64,000 bases of DNA from Limnobacter alexandrii (GCF_005871185.1 NZ_SWKN01000006.1:646014-710013), one strand, 5' to 3'. Shown: positions 26,439 to 37,001, numbered from the stretch's first letter. Notes: generated by a model not told the origin, from the sequence alone. A program made the numbers and translations.

Positions 26439-27212
26439 TCAAGCAGCACTGGCTTTGGACCGTGCAATTTCCTCAAGCCGTTGACGCTTGGCCTTGGAAC
26501 GCAGGTTCAGCAATTCAACCAGCAGAGAGAAGCCCATGGCGCTGTACAGGTAAGCCTTCGGCACATGCTGGCCAAAGCTTTCTGCAACCAGCAGCATACC
26601 CACCATCATCAGGAAGGCCAGTGCCAATACCTTTACCGAGGTGTGTGCTTCAACAAACTCGCCAATCGACTTGGCAAACAGCATCATGACACCCACAGCC
26701 ACCATCACCGCAGCAATCATCACTTCAATGTCGTCGGCCATACCCACGGCGGTAATCACGGAGTCCAAACTGAACACGATGTCCAGAATACCGATCTGGA
26801 TGATGGAGTACCAAAACAGCTTGGCACCGGTTTTCTGGATTGCAGCGCCAGCTTCCAGCTCTTCTTCAACCTGGTGCGGCGCTTCCACTTCCAGGTAAAT
26901 TTCCTTGGAGGCCTTCCACAGCAGAAACAGCCCCCCGAAGAAGAGTACCAAGTCTCGCCCGGTGATCGATTTGCCCGCGATGTCGAACAGGGGTTCGGTC
27001 AATCCGATAATCCAGGACAGCGAGAACAACAGGCCTACACGTGTGGCCATGGCAAACATCAAACCGAATTGGCGCACGCGGTCACGAATGTCGGCTGGCA
27101 GCTTCGAGACCAGCACGGTAATGAACACAATGTTGTCAATACCCAGCACAATTTCCAACGCCGTCAAGATCGCAAAAGCGATCCAAACGTTTGGATCCAT
27201 TAATAATTCCAT
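26439..27212 (-). CDS. TerC-family integral membrane protein
   Basis: The 257 residues show the TerC fold of seven or more helices with the two acidic motifs ALEIVLGIDNIVFI (near residue 20) and DIVFSLDSVITAVG (near 145). These motifs are thought to bind divalent metal such as Mn(II) or Ca(II). The family includes Alx/MeeF-type manganese exporters and tellurite-resistance TerC. The cytosolic loop between the two halves is acidic (EAPHQVEEELEAG). No yybP-ykoY manganese riboswitch is visible in the 69 bases upstream. The likely role is metal export, perhaps for loading of secreted proteins. Confidence 0.88.
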   Translation of the reverse strand: MELLMDPNVWIAFAILTALEIVLGIDNIVFITVLVSKLPADIRDRVRQFGLMFAMATRVGLLFSLSWIIGLTEPLFDIAGKSITGRDLVLFFGGLFLLWKASKEIYLEVEAPHQVEEELEAGAAIQKTGAKLFWYSIIQIGILDIVFSLDSVITAVGMADDIEVMIAAVMVAVGVMMLFAKSIGEFVEAHTSVKVLALAFLMMVGMLLVAESFGQHVPKAYLYSAMGFSLLVELLNLRSKAKRQRLEEIARSKASAA

Positions 27213-27262
27213 AAAACACCCCGTTTTTTAGTCAATTTTCAACAGCCCGCTATTTTGCACCA

Positions 27263-27292
27263 CATTTCGTATCGTGGGTGATCATTTCGTAT
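27263..27292 (-). repeat. Two 10-bp direct repeats upstream of the TerC gene
   Basis: CATTTCGTAT occurs at 27263-27272 and again at 27283-27292, exactly 20 bp apart (two helical turns). The pair lies 51-80 bases before the TerC start and overlaps the last codons of the hybrid kinase. It could be a tandem operator for a regulator of the TerC gene, but the overlap with coding sequence makes chance possible. Confidence 0.35.
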
Positions 27293-30200
27293 TCTGACTG
27301 CTTATTGCCAAGCGATTTAACAACAAATTGAATTGAATCGGTTTGGCAAAATGGTAGTTAAAGCCCGCTTCCACAGCCCTCTCGATGTCGCTGTCAAACG
27401 CATATCCCGTCAAGGCAGCGATTTCACAGTGCTGATTCGGGCCGCTTGAACTCCGGATCTTCTCCACAACCTCATAACCCGACATTTTCGGCATATCAAT
27501 ATCAAGCAATACAAAATCATAGGGCTCGGTCATCGCTTTGTTCAAGGCTTCCCTGCCGTCTCTGGCCACTTCCACCATGTGAGCGTCTTTTTGCAGGAAG
27601 GTCTGAATCAGCTTGATGTTCAGCGGTGTGTCATCCGCCACCAAAACCCGCAGGGGACGAATTGGCAAGATGCGTTCCTGGCTCTGATTGTCCAGCTGGT
27701 GCTCGCGTTTCAGGGTGACCGAGAACATCACCTGTGTGCCCTGCCCGGGCTCGGATTCCAGTTGAATTTCTCCGCCCATGGCCTGAACCAGGCTTTTGAC
27801 AATCGACAAGCCCAGGCCCGTACCACCGAAGCGGTTCTCCCGGTCGGTGTGCACCTGAGAGAATGGCCTGAAAAGAAGGGCTTGTTTGTCTTTGGGGATT
27901 CCAAGGCCGGTATCACTGACTTCGAATGTGAGCAGGTCTTCGTCAGGATTCAAGGGTGTATTGCTGACCGATAAGCTCACTTTGCCGTGAGAAGTGAACT
28001 TGATCGCGTTAGATAGCAAATTCTGGAGTATTTGGCGCAAGCGGCCCATGTCGCCAGAATATATCTGGTGTTCGCCCAGTTTGTTGTGCAACTCAAACTT
28101 CACGCCCTTGGATTCGCAGGTCAGGCGTGGCAACTCGGTGCTGCCTTTGAGCAATTGCTCCATCAAAAATGGAGAATCTACCAACTTCACCATGCCCGAC
28201 TCAAGTTTTGAGAAGTCAAGAATGTCGTTCAGAATGGCTGACAAGGTCTCCGAAGATTGCACCAAATAACCCGCTTGCTCCTTCAGTTCGCCGGACGGCA
28301 GGTCCATTTCGAGAAGGCGGGCAAAACCCATAATGCCGTTCAGGGGCGTGCGAATCTCATGGCTCATGGTGGCCAGGAAACGGCTTTTTTCAGCATTGGC
28401 ATCCTTTTCTGCCTTGGCCGCAATCGCTGTTTCGCGCAGCCTGCTTTCCAGTTCCAGTTGCACAGTTCTGTCCAGGTGCGTACCCACCACGCGTGTGGGC
28501 AAGCCAGCTTCGTCCCGCACTATCAATGCCTTGGCTAGAATATGCACCCAGTGGCCGTTTTTGTGGGCCATGCAGAATTCCGCCTCATACGAGTCTTTCT
28601 CCGGGTTTTCCAGTGCATCGGTCAGTGTTTTTCTGGCAACTTCCAGATCATCTGGTGCGGTGAGTCGCTCCCAGGTGCTGAAATGGTTTTCAAGTTCATG
28701 GTCTTCATAGCCCAGCAAACGCTTCCAGCTTGGCGAGAAATACACTTTGTTGGTCGCCACTTCCCAATCCCACAGGCCATCGTGCGAGCCTTCCATGGCC
28801 AACTTGAAACGTTCTTCACTCTCAGCAAGGCTGTTTCGTATCAATCGCTCTTCGGTGACGTCTTTGCACATCAAGATGATGCCACCGCGGTGCCCGTCGG
28901 GTTTCAGCCAGGGTTCAATTGCCCAGTCCAGCCACACCGTATGTCCGTTGGGGTCTGTCCAGGGGTCTGAGGTGGCCGACAGGCTTTCTCCAGCCAGGCC
29001 GGCCTTGTGCGCCTGCCGCCAGCGCTCATGCAGGTTGGGTACTACCTCATAATGATTTTTACCCACCAGGCTGCCTTTGTGGCCATGTGCAAAGGTTTGT
29101 ATCCAGCGCGAGGACGCCGCCACATAGTTCATGTCGGTGTCGAACATTGCAATCGGCAGGGGTGCCTGAACAATCAGGGCCTCCACCACCCAGTAGCTTT
29201 CTTTGGCCGATTTCAAGGCTTTCTCAAGCGAATGGCTCTTCTCGGACAATCCCCGCGTTAAATCCAGAATGTCCCTTGAAATGGGCTGCAACTCCGTGGG
29301 CAATGCCTGCATGGACTGCTCAAGTTCTTTGCCTTGCGGATCGTTTTTGCGAACAAGGTCAAGGTAAGCGCTCGCTTTGGCAGACAGGCTGCGTCCCAGG
29401 GCCAAGACCAGCAACAGCGTTGCCACGGTACCGATAATCAAGGCCACAATTGCGCCAATCAAGGCTTTCGAAATGGGAGAAGAAACTGCGTCCACGGGTG
29501 TCACGGTGGCCGAAATCCAGCCCAGGTCGCGTGTTTGTTCACTGTTGTTGGGCGCAAAGGCAACCAGGTAGTCGTTGCCGTCACTCAGGGTTTCGATTGA
29601 CCAGTTGCGCTCGCCTGCCACGGCTTTCTGAAAACCAGCCATGGCTGTCCAGGCGGTGCTGTCTTGAAAGTCGGCCAAATCAAGTCGGTTGCCCATTCTC
29701 AAAGAGCCGTCTTTGGCCAGAATCACTGTGGGTGCAGACGGGTTGATGGTGTTGAATACATCCTGTTCGATTTCAGAAATGAAATACTTCCAGTCCAGGT
29801 GAATACCAATGACACCAATGATTTCATCGTCGCGATCGCGCAAGGGAGTCGTGAAATCAATGAACTGGTATTTTTCTTCTGCACGGGCGGGTAGCAAAGC
29901 GGCCAGCAAAGCGGCCTCATGCACGTCCATAATCGCGGGCTCAACAAGGCCGCGTTTGAACCAAGGGCGTGCAGCCACGCTTTTCCCCACCAACAAATTG
30001 TCCAGTGCAGCAAGCACGGTCCCGTCCGGGGCGGCCACACCAATCCACAAATAGCCCGGTGTGTGGGTACGCATGATACTGAGAAGCTTTGTTTGTTCCT
30101 CGGCGGAGAAATTGCCCAACGATTGCTCAATTCGACTGGTGTAGACCAGGTCCCGCAAGTGCTCGTTAAGGTGGCGATCTACCGATTGCGCAATTTGCTC

Positions 30201-30359
30201 GGTTTGCGCCATGGCGTTCAGGCCCGCCTGATTAATTGTGTTGTTTCTTAGCACCCAGTGCGCAGTAAACGCCACTGGTATGGACAGCAAAAACAGAGCA
30301 ATCAAACTACCAACGATCAGGCGGCTGGTAAAACTCGCCCGAATATTGAAATTAAGCAT
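27282..30359 (-). CDS. dCACHE-PAS-PAS hybrid sensor histidine kinase
   Basis: The 1025-residue inner-membrane protein begins with TM1 (about 13-34). A periplasmic double-CACHE ligand domain (about 40-290) has VAARPWFKRGL and GVIGIHLDW, followed by TM2 (about 300-325). In the cytosol are a PAS domain (about 390-510), a second PAS/PAC of the PAS_3 type (about 515-640), a dimerisation domain with H667 in MSHEIRTPLNG, an ATPase domain ending GTGLGLSIV, and a receiver with D953 in VLLDIDMP. CACHE domains usually sense small organic acids or amino acids. No partner DNA-binding regulator or Hpt protein is adjacent, so the output is unknown. Confidence 0.92.
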   Translation of the reverse strand: MLNFNIRASFTSRLIVGSLIALFLLSIPVAFTAHWVLRNNTINQAGLNAMAQTEQIAQSVDRHLNEHLRDLVYTSRIEQSLGNFSAEEQTKLLSIMRTHTPGYLWIGVAAPDGTVLAALDNLLVGKSVAARPWFKRGLVEPAIMDVHEAALLAALLPARAEEKYQFIDFTTPLRDRDDEIIGVIGIHLDWKYFISEIEQDVFNTINPSAPTVILAKDGSLRMGNRLDLADFQDSTAWTAMAGFQKAVAGERNWSIETLSDGNDYLVAFAPNNSEQTRDLGWISATVTPVDAVSSPISKALIGAIVALIIGTVATLLLVLALGRSLSAKASAYLDLVRKNDPQGKELEQSMQALPTELQPISRDILDLTRGLSEKSHSLEKALKSAKESYWVVEALIVQAPLPIAMFDTDMNYVAASSRWIQTFAHGHKGSLVGKNHYEVVPNLHERWRQAHKAGLAGESLSATSDPWTDPNGHTVWLDWAIEPWLKPDGHRGGIILMCKDVTEERLIRNSLAESEERFKLAMEGSHDGLWDWEVATNKVYFSPSWKRLLGYEDHELENHFSTWERLTAPDDLEVARKTLTDALENPEKDSYEAEFCMAHKNGHWVHILAKALIVRDEAGLPTRVVGTHLDRTVQLELESRLRETAIAAKAEKDANAEKSRFLATMSHEIRTPLNGIMGFARLLEMDLPSGELKEQAGYLVQSSETLSAILNDILDFSKLESGMVKLVDSPFLMEQLLKGSTELPRLTCESKGVKFELHNKLGEHQIYSGDMGRLRQILQNLLSNAIKFTSHGKVSLSVSNTPLNPDEDLLTFEVSDTGLGIPKDKQALLFRPFSQVHTDRENRFGGTGLGLSIVKSLVQAMGGEIQLESEPGQGTQVMFSVTLKREHQLDNQSQERILPIRPLRVLVADDTPLNIKLIQTFLQKDAHMVEVARDGREALNKAMTEPYDFVLLDIDMPKMSGYEVVEKIRSSSGPNQHCEIAALTGYAFDSDIERAVEAGFNYHFAKPIQFNLLLNRLAISSQNTK

Positions 30360-30491
30360 GGGAATGAAGGTGCGGGAATTGTGGATGAATCACTGTAACT
30401 CACTGAGTGGTAACGCTCAATCTGAAAACCGGGCATAAATGTTTCTTATTTACAGCATGTACTTAGCAAGGTTCATATTTCGCAGTTAGCA

Positions 30492-31058
30492 TTGGGCTGC
30501 CCTTTGGCCCTTCTTCACCGGATCCTGTCAACCTTGGACACCTCAAACCTGTTAATACGCGCCGTGGGTGCACTGGCCTTTGCCCTCAGCATCGCCGGGT
30601 TTTGTGTCATCTCCGAGCGTTTAACCAAGCTGCTGTTTGCCGTGTCGTCGCTGGCCTGGGGTGCGCAGTACTACTTGCTGGGTGTAAACACCGGCTTTTT
30701 CATCATGTTGCTGACCGGGGTGCGGCAAGCAGTCACTATTTATGCCGACGTCATGGGGCGAGGCCTTCGCCTGTGCCTTGTTGCGGGGTTTTCAGCAATC
30801 GCCCTGCTGATTGCCTACTTCACGTGGCAGGGTTGGCTGGCCAGTTCATTGCCCCTTCTTGCCACTTTGCTCGGTACTTGGGCACTTTTCATGATGGGCA
30901 ATGTGGGCATGCGAAAGGCCACCTTGGTCACGAATATGCTTTGGGCTGTACATGGCTACCTGTTTGACTCTTGGGAGCTGTGCCTGACCATGATCGTGAT
31001 CACGGTGGCCAATCTGTATGGCTTGTATCGTTTGCGCGGAGCTACGGTGGTGCCGTGA
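30492..31058 (+). CDS. YgjV-like inner membrane protein
   Basis: This hydrophobic protein has five or six helices and resembles the YgjV family of bacterial inner-membrane proteins (LLFAVSSLAWGAQYYLLG, VRQAVTIYADVMG, WAVHGYLFDSW). The function of that family is not established. The start is uncertain: TTG at 30492 gives 188 residues, a later TTG near 30534 would give a shorter protein, and neither has a strong ribosome site. It is divergent from the hybrid kinase, with 132 bases of AT-rich sequence between them that should hold both promoters. Confidence 0.65.
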   Translation: MGCPLALLHRILSTLDTSNLLIRAVGALAFALSIAGFCVISERLTKLLFAVSSLAWGAQYYLLGVNTGFFIMLLTGVRQAVTIYADVMGRGLRLCLVAGFSAIALLIAYFTWQGWLASSLPLLATLLGTWALFMMGNVGMRKATLVTNMLWAVHGYLFDSWELCLTMIVITVANLYGLYRLRGATVVP

Positions 31059-31362
31059 AATGGAGAAAAGCGGGTGACTCAAGGACACAGGGGGAGCAAG
31101 TGTGCTGTGCTGTTTTGCCGGCTTTGCAAGGCTTCCCGGCGGATTCGCAGCGCGGGGCGGTTCCGCAAGGAACCGATGCGAAGACGCCAAAGCGTTTCGC
31201 ATGCCCCAAGCCAGAAGCATCAAGCCGGAATAAGAAGCATTGCTTAGGCAAGATTGCACGGCACACTTGCTTCACCGTACGTCCAGAGTGCAACGCTACT
31301 CAGCATTTCCCTGCTAAAATGCAGCCTGTTTTCAAACCTTTGCATCATATAGAGGCCCCGCG
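31059..31362 (+). other. Structured leader or intergenic region before metH
   Basis: No gene is seen in these 304 bases. The middle part is rich in inverted repeats. A 7-bp stem closes on a GCAA tetraloop (31158-31175). A second stem pairs ATGCGAA (31176-31182) with TTCGCAT (31196-31202) and continues inside with ACGC/GCGT. TTCGCA also occurs upstream at 31144-31149 and could pair with the same TGCGAA, so two mutually exclusive folds are possible. GGGG (31154-31157) and CCCC (31204-31207) could close the whole as a junction. This looks like an RNA leader, but no known riboswitch consensus (SAH, SAM, cobalamin) was matched. It could also be a terminator of the preceding gene. Confidence 0.4.
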
Positions 31363-34300
31363 ATGAACACGCGCCCCGCTTCTTCGCCTGCCGAGCACAA
31401 CACGCTTGTTGTCAACGGCGCCGCAGTCGAAGCCCAACTCCGTGAACTTCTTTCCAAACGCATCCTGATTCTGGACGGTGCAACCGGCACCATGATTCAG
31501 CAGTACAAGCTCACGGAAGCCCAATACCGGGGCGAGCGTTTCGCTGATTTTCACCGCGACATCAAGGGCAACAACGAGTTGTTGGTGCTTACCCAGCCCG
31601 CCATCATGACCGAGATTCATGAGCAGTACCTGGCCGCTGGCGCTGACATTCTGGAAACCAACACCTTTGGTGCCACCACCGTGGCCCAGGCCGACTACGA
31701 GATGGAACACCTCGTAGACGAAATGAACCGCGAAGCGGCTCGCCTGTGCAAAGCTGCCTGTGTGAAATATTCCACCCCCGACAAACCGCGCTTTGCAGCC
31801 GGTGCCTTGGGCCCAACACCCAAAACCGCCTCCATCAGTCCCGATGTGAACGACCCCGGTGCGCGCAACATCACCTTCGATGAACTGGTGGCCACCTATT
31901 ACCAGCAAACCAAAGGTTTGGTGGAAGGCGGCGTCGACCTGCTGCTGGTCGAAACCATTTTCGACACGCTGAACGCCAAAGCCGCACTGTTCGCCATCGA
32001 CCAGTATTTCGAAGATTCCGGCAACAAATTGCCCATCATGATTTCGGGAACGGTCACTGACGCCTCTGGCCGCGTGTTGTCAGGCCAAACCGTGGAAGCC
32101 TTCTGGAATTCCGTGCGCCATGCCAAGCCCATCACCATCGGCTTGAACTGTGCGCTGGGTGCCTCGCTGATGCGCCCCTATGTGGCTGAACTGTCCAAAA
32201 TTTGCGACGTGCCAATTTGCGTGTACCCCAACGCCGGTTTGCCCAACCCCATGAGCGACACTGGTTTCGATGAAACACCGGAAATCACCTCCAGCTTGGT
32301 GAAGGAGTTTGCTGCATCTGGCTTTTTGAACGTGGCCGGTGGTTGCTGTGGCACCACGCCCGATCACATTGCCGCCATTGCCAAGGCACTGGAAAACCAA
32401 AAGCCGCGCGTTATTCCCACCGTGGAGCCCAAGTGCCGTTTGTCTGGCCTGGAGCCCTTGAACATTGACGACAGCAGCCTGTTCATCAACGTGGGCGAGC
32501 GAACCAACGTCACGGGTTCCAAAGCATTTGCCCGCATGATCCTGAACGAGCAGTACGACGAGGCGCTCAGCGTGGCGCGTCAGCAGGTTGAAAACGGCGC
32601 GCAAATTGTGGATGTGAACATGGACGAAGCCATGCTCGACTCCAAAGCCGCCATGGTGAAGTTCCTGAACCTCATGGCATCCGAGCCTGACATTTCACGC
32701 GTGCCTGTCATGATCGACTCCTCCAAATGGGAAGTGATTGAGGCCGGCTTGAAGTGCGTTCAGGGCAAGGCGGTGGTCAACTCCATTTCCATGAAAGAGG
32801 GCGTTGATGAATTCAAACGCCAAGCCAAACTTTGCAAGCGCTATGGTGCAGCCGTCATCGTCATGGCCTTTGATGAAAAAGGTCAGGCCGACACCTACGC
32901 CCGCAAAATTGAAATTTGCGAACGTGCCTACAACATTCTTGTGAATGAAGTCGGCTTCCCTGCTGAAGACATTATTTTCGACCCGAACATTTTCGCAATC
33001 GCCACTGGCATTGAGGAACACGACAACTACGGCAACGACTTTATCGAGGCCACAGGCTGGATCAAGAAAAATTTGCCGCACGCCAAAATTTCCGGCGGTG
33101 TATCCAATGTGTCATTCAGTTTCCGCGGTAACGAACCCGCGCGTGAAGCCATTCACACGGTGTTCCTTTACCACGCCATTAAAAACGGCATGACCATGGG
33201 CATTGTGAACGCTGGCATGATGGGCGTTTACGATGAACTGGAACCCGAGCTGAAAGCCCGTGTGGAAGACATTGTGCTGAATCGCCAGCCCAATCTTCCA
33301 GCCAACGACCCCGACTTCGGCAAAACTGCGACCGAGAGAATGATTGAATTCGCAGGCACCCTGAAAGCGGGCGGCAAAAAGCTGGAAGAAAACCTGGAGT
33401 GGCGCAACCAGCCTGTGCAAAAGCGCCTGGCCCACGCACTGGTGCACGGCATTACCAACTTCATTGTTGAAGACACCGAAGAATGCCGCGCCGAAATTGC
33501 GGCCAAAGGTGGCCGCCCAATCAATGTGATTGAAGGCCCGCTGATGGACGGCATGAACGTGGTCGGCGATCTGTTCGGCGCTGGCAAAATGTTCCTGCCG
33601 CAAGTGGTAAAAAGTGCCCGCGTGATGAAGCAAGCGGTGGCGCATCTTATTCCCTACATCGAGGAAGAGAAAAAGCAACTGGTTGCAGCCGGTGGCGACG
33701 CCAAAGCCAAAGGCAAAATTTTGATCGCCACCGTGAAAGGTGATGTTCACGACATTGGCAAAAACATTGTCACGGTTGTTCTTCAGTGCAACAACTTTGA
33801 AGTTGAAAACATGGGCGTGATGGTGCCCGCCGAGCAAATTCTCGCCAAGGCCAAAGAAATCAATGCCGACATCATTGGTTTGTCAGGCCTTATTACACCT
33901 TCACTCGAAGAAATGGCGTATGTGGCCAGCGAAATGCAACGCGACCCCTATTTCCGCGACCGTGGCATTCCATTGTTGATTGGTGGTGCCACCACCAGCC
34001 GTGTGCACACTGCTGTGAAAATAGCTCCACACTACGATGGCCCCACGGTGTATGTGTCAGACGCCAGTCGCTCGGTCGGCGTGGCCTCGAATTTGTTGTC
34101 TGATGAATCGGCCGACACTTTCAAGGCCGAGTTGAAAACCGAATACGAACGTGTGCGTGAACAGCATGCCAACAAAAAGGCGCAACCGCTCATCAGCATC
34201 GAAGCCGCTCGCGCCAACAAACAGAAAATCGATTGGGCCAACTACACACCGCCCAAGCCGAAATTCATTGGCAAACGTTACTTCAAAAATTACGATTTGG

Positions 34301-35160
34301 CCGATATTGCGCAGTACATTGACTGGACTCCGTTCTTTCAAACCTGGGACCTACACGGTGGTTACCCCCGCGTGCTTGAAGACGAGCTTGTGGGTGAAGC
34401 CGCCCGCAAAGTGTTTGAAGACGGCCAGGCCATGCTGAAAAAGTGCATTGAAGGGCGCTGGCTGCAAGCCAATGCGGCGGTGGCGTTTTACCCAGCCAAT
34501 ACGGTGGGCGATGATCACATCGAAGTGTATGCCGATGACACCCGCAGCAAGGTTCTGTTTACCTACAGCCCCCTGCGTCAACAGGGTGAAAAACGCGAGG
34601 GTATTCCGAACAAATCACTGGCCGACTTCATTGCGCCCAAAGGTGAGGGTGCCGACTACATTGGCATGTTCGCAGTAACCGCTGGTTTGGGTGTGGAGAA
34701 AAAGGAAAAAGAATTTCAGGCTGCACACGACGACTACAGCAGCATCATGTTCAAGGCAATTGCCGACCGCATGGCCGAAGCCTTTGCAGAATGTTTGCAC
34801 CAACGTGTTCGCAAAGACTTGTGGGGCTATGTGGCTGATGAAGCACTGAGCAATGAAGAACTGATTGCCGAGAAGTATCAGGGTATTCGCCCCGCACCGG
34901 GTTACCCCGCCTGTCCTGAGCACACCATCAAGCGAAGCATGTTTGAGGTGATGCAGTGCGAAGAAATTGGCATGACCCTGACTGAAAGCCTGGCCATGAA
35001 CCCGGCGGCCAGTGTCAGCGGATTTTATTTCGCCAATCCTGAAAGCGACTATTTCAATGTGGGGCAAATTGGACCAGATCAGTTCAAGGCTTTGCAAGAC
35101 TATTCCGGTAGGGATGAGGTTGATTTGAGAAGGGCATTGGCCGCCACCTTGAGTAGTTGA
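31363..35160 (+). CDS. metH: Cobalamin-dependent methionine synthase, single chain
   Basis: MetH transfers a methyl group from methyltetrahydrofolate to homocysteine through cobalamin. All four modules lie in one 1265-residue chain. The homocysteine domain has zinc cysteines C263, C328 and C329. The folate domain has [12 protein letters not shown]. The cobalamin cap and Rossmann domain carry the DVHDIG motif with lower-ligand H796. The C-terminal SAM reactivation domain includes [12 protein letters not shown]. The order and the residues match E. coli MetH with a short N-terminal extension. Many related bacteria split this enzyme into two genes; here it is intact. Confidence 0.97.
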   Translation: MNTRPASSPAEHNTLVVNGAAVEAQLRELLSKRILILDGATGTMIQQYKLTEAQYRGERFADFHRDIKGNNELLVLTQPAIMTEIHEQYLAAGADILETNTFGATTVAQADYEMEHLVDEMNREAARLCKAACVKYSTPDKPRFAAGALGPTPKTASISPDVNDPGARNITFDELVATYYQQTKGLVEGGVDLLLVETIFDTLNAKAALFAIDQYFEDSGNKLPIMISGTVTDASGRVLSGQTVEAFWNSVRHAKPITIGLNCALGASLMRPYVAELSKICDVPICVYPNAGLPNPMSDTGFDETPEITSSLVKEFAASGFLNVAGGCCGTTPDHIAAIAKALENQKPRVIPTVEPKCRLSGLEPLNIDDSSLFINVGERTNVTGSKAFARMILNEQYDEALSVARQQVENGAQIVDVNMDEAMLDSKAAMVKFLNLMASEPDISRVPVMIDSSKWEVIEAGLKCVQGKAVVNSISMKEGVDEFKRQAKLCKRYGAAVIVMAFDEKGQADTYARKIEICERAYNILVNEVGFPAEDIIFDPNIFAIATGIEEHDNYGNDFIEATGWIKKNLPHAKISGGVSNVSFSFRGNEPAREAIHTVFLYHAIKNGMTMGIVNAGMMGVYDELEPELKARVEDIVLNRQPNLPANDPDFGKTATERMIEFAGTLKAGGKKLEENLEWRNQPVQKRLAHALVHGITNFIVEDTEECRAEIAAKGGRPINVIEGPLMDGMNVVGDLFGAGKMFLPQVVKSARVMKQAVAHLIPYIEEEKKQLVAAGGDAKAKGKILIATVKGDVHDIGKNIVTVVLQCNNFEVENMGVMVPAEQILAKAKEINADIIGLSGLITPSLEEMAYVASEMQRDPYFRDRGIPLLIGGATTSRVHTAVKIAPHYDGPTVYVSDASRSVGVASNLLSDESADTFKAELKTEYERVREQHANKKAQPLISIEAARANKQKIDWANYTPPKPKFIGKRYFKNYDLADIAQYIDWTPFFQTWDLHGGYPRVLEDELVGEAARKVFEDGQAMLKKCIEGRWLQANAAVAFYPANTVGDDHIEVYADDTRSKVLFTYSPLRQQGEKREGIPNKSLADFIAPKGEGADYIGMFAVTAGLGVEKKEKEFQAAHDDYSSIMFKAIADRMAEAFAECLHQRVRKDLWGYVADEALSNEELIAEKYQGIRPAPGYPACPEHTIKRSMFEVMQCEEIGMTLTESLAMNPAASVSGFYFANPESDYFNVGQIGPDQFKALQDYSGRDEVDLRRALAATLSS

Positions 35161-35179
35161 TACGCAGGGGAAGTCATTG

Positions 35180-35220
35180 GGAATCGCGGCACGTATGGAA
35201 CTGAACCGCGTCGTGATTCC
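35180..35220. repeat. Inverted repeat after metH
   Basis: GGAATCGCG (35180-35188) and CGTGATTCC (35212-35220) form an imperfect stem (8 of 9) with a 23-base loop, in the 99-base gap between metH and the first T3SS gene. There is no T-run. It could end metH transcription or be an operator for the secretion operon. No promoter could be assigned in the rest of the gap. Confidence 0.3.
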
Positions 35221-35259
35221 ACTTAATTGCACTAGGAATTAAACGGTGTCCTTCCCAGC

Positions 35260-36576
35260 ATGTCAACCATTCACAGAATTCCATCTTTATCACCTGCTCA
35301 CAGCCTCAACGAAGCAGCAGCAGATGCGCAAGCCGTGCGAACTCAGGCAGGCTTGGCTGTAAATCCAACGCATGGTCGACTGAAGACTGATAGTAAATCA
35401 CGCAGTCATCTGAATTCGAGCAGCCCTCACGAACTTGATCGTACCCATGCGTTGCAGGCACACATGTGGAGGCACTTCAATATCGATCGCCTGCGTAGCC
35501 TTTATCGAAGCATGCGGGATGTCAGCGATCGTTCACTCGAAGATCAGACGGACCTTTTGTTCCAGAAATTTGTTCAAATGCGGTCGTCAGACCGCGGCTC
35601 TTGCGATGCGTTCGAGTCTCTGATTTTCTCGATCGAAGAGGATCCTTCCAAGCAATATGTGATCGCGGTGAGTGCACTGGACAGTCTTTACAAAGACCCA
35701 GATGCCACGCGTCCTAATTCCCTGAAAAGTTTTTATCTCAAGCAACTCAAGTCTTTGGCCCTGTCTCTGTATGAAAAAAAGGGTCTCAGCGTAAAGGCAG
35801 GGTTGAACAGCGCCAAAGCAATTGAGTCAGCACTGGAAATTTCGGGCGTACAGGTTACCAAGCGTGATATGAGAAATTTGTATCGTGAGTCGCTTATTGA
35901 TCAAACAAAGCCTTCCGGATTGGTCGAAAAGCTGCTTGAAAAATATAAACCCGAAGAATTCCGCGTGATAGTGAAAGCCCTAGTAAATGCTGTCAGTGAA
36001 GACTTATCAAGTGCCGCTTGCAGTGACACATTGAGGGTAGCGAGCGCGCTCCAAAGCATGAAAATCGCCTCACATATTTTTGGTGTTCTGCGAGCTTTTG
36101 AAAAGGGAATAGCACAGGTAAATCATCGAGCGAAACAACTTGTGTCTTCGCCTGTGTCGTTCCCCAGTAAAGGCAGCGCTACCAACAGTGATGCCTTTGC
36201 TAACATGATATTGAACATGGCAGTGCCTCCCTACGCTTTCAAAAAGTCTTGGCAAAACCTGGCAACTGACCTGCTGAGACTTACAGGAGTTCCCCCCTCT
36301 AGAGAGTTAATTAAAGGGGTGCTTGTTCAAAAACATCTTCTTGAGCAGTATCAGGATGTCAGTCCTGGTTCAGTTGGTATGGCCTATATGTCCTTAGTCA
36401 AAAAGACAGTGTCCGAGCTACCAGCTGATGTATTCAATGGCACTTCCAAGCCTGCAGTGGTTACTGCGGAAATCAAACCAGAGCAGATCGCTGCTGTGAA
36501 TCGATATTACTGGATAGACTACATTCAGGATATGTATCAGGGGCGGGATTTGAAACCAGATTGGGTTCCATGCTGA
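35260..36576 (+). CDS. sctW: T3SS gatekeeper, SctW (YopN/InvE/HrpJ family)
   Basis: The 438-residue protein has an unstructured Ser/Asn-rich N-terminus (about 1-60) suited to secretion and chaperone binding, then an all-helical body. The C-terminal half ends in a TyeA-like region (FNGTSKPAVV..YYWIDYIQDMYQ). SctW proteins hold back effector secretion until translocators are out. Length suggests a YopN-TyeA fusion, as in InvE. Sequence similarity is weak by eye; the call also rests on position as first gene ahead of sctV, the usual place in Ysc and Inv systems. G+C is visibly lower than in metH. Confidence 0.7.
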   Translation: MSTIHRIPSLSPAHSLNEAAADAQAVRTQAGLAVNPTHGRLKTDSKSRSHLNSSSPHELDRTHALQAHMWRHFNIDRLRSLYRSMRDVSDRSLEDQTDLLFQKFVQMRSSDRGSCDAFESLIFSIEEDPSKQYVIAVSALDSLYKDPDATRPNSLKSFYLKQLKSLALSLYEKKGLSVKAGLNSAKAIESALEISGVQVTKRDMRNLYRESLIDQTKPSGLVEKLLEKYKPEEFRVIVKALVNAVSEDLSSAACSDTLRVASALQSMKIASHIFGVLRAFEKGIAQVNHRAKQLVSSPVSFPSKGSATNSDAFANMILNMAVPPYAFKKSWQNLATDLLRLTGVPPSRELIKGVLVQKHLLEQYQDVSPGSVGMAYMSLVKKTVSELPADVFNGTSKPAVVTAEIKPEQIAAVNRYYWIDYIQDMYQGRDLKPDWVPC

Positions 36577-36587
36577 GGACTATTTAA

Positions 36588-37001
36588 ATGGCCATTCAAT
36601 CGAAAGGCACCGATAGGATTGGCCTAGCGCACAGTCCAAATACTGTTACCTTCGAGCTATCCAGAACAGGCGGGCCCACGTGGGCAGCGAAATCGGAAAG
36701 GTATAGTCCAACCGAAATTACTGCAGCCAATCAGAGTGGGCTTTATAGTCAAACAAATGCCTTTGATTATCAGATCAGTCTGAAGTTTTCCGGTCTCTTG
36801 AAGACGTCTGAAGCAAGTCAGCATCGTCTACGAACGGAGTGTATTGCCGCAATTTTGCATTGGGTTGATGAAAGCCATTTGAATTCAGGCTCTACGGATT
36901 TTTCTTTCGAACAGCTTGCTCAAGTCCGACAAATACTAGACGCTGAACTTGTGCAATCTCAGTTGTGGTTATCCAAATTAAGAGGCACAGATGAGCAATA
37001 A
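36588..37001 (+). CDS. Unknown T3SS-locus protein in the SctX position
   Basis: I do not recognise this 137-residue protein. It is hydrophilic in the first 55 residues and helical after that, with a C-terminal run of charged and hydrophobic residues (EQLAQVRQILDAELVQSQLWLSK). It starts 11 bases after sctW and overlaps the next small gene by 11 bases. In Yersinia-type systems the small export-gate proteins YscX (122 aa, secreted) and its partner YscY lie between the gatekeeper and SctV, so a similar role is possible. That is inferred from position and size only. Confidence 0.5.
   Translation: MAIQSKGTDRIGLAHSPNTVTFELSRTGGPTWAAKSERYSPTEITAANQSGLYSQTNAFDYQISLKFSGLLKTSEASQHRLRTECIAAILHWVDESHLNSGSTDFSFEQLAQVRQILDAELVQSQLWLSKLRGTDEQ

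Noticed and set aside
26349-27203. 284-residue plus-strand frame opposite the TerC gene
   Set aside because: His/Gln-rich, without recognisable domains, antisense to a clear TerC protein; a shadow frame.
27213-27281. yybP-ykoY manganese riboswitch before the TerC gene
   Set aside because: The gap is only 69 bases and the conserved loop sequences are absent.
31059-31362. SAH, SAM or cobalamin riboswitch before metH
   Set aside because: None of the conserved core sequences I know for these classes could be placed, although the region is structured. It is kept as an unexplained leader.
35161-35259. Attachment site or tRNA at the left edge of the T3SS locus
   Set aside because: Only an imperfect inverted repeat is seen; no tRNA end and no matching direct repeat at the right edge was noticed.
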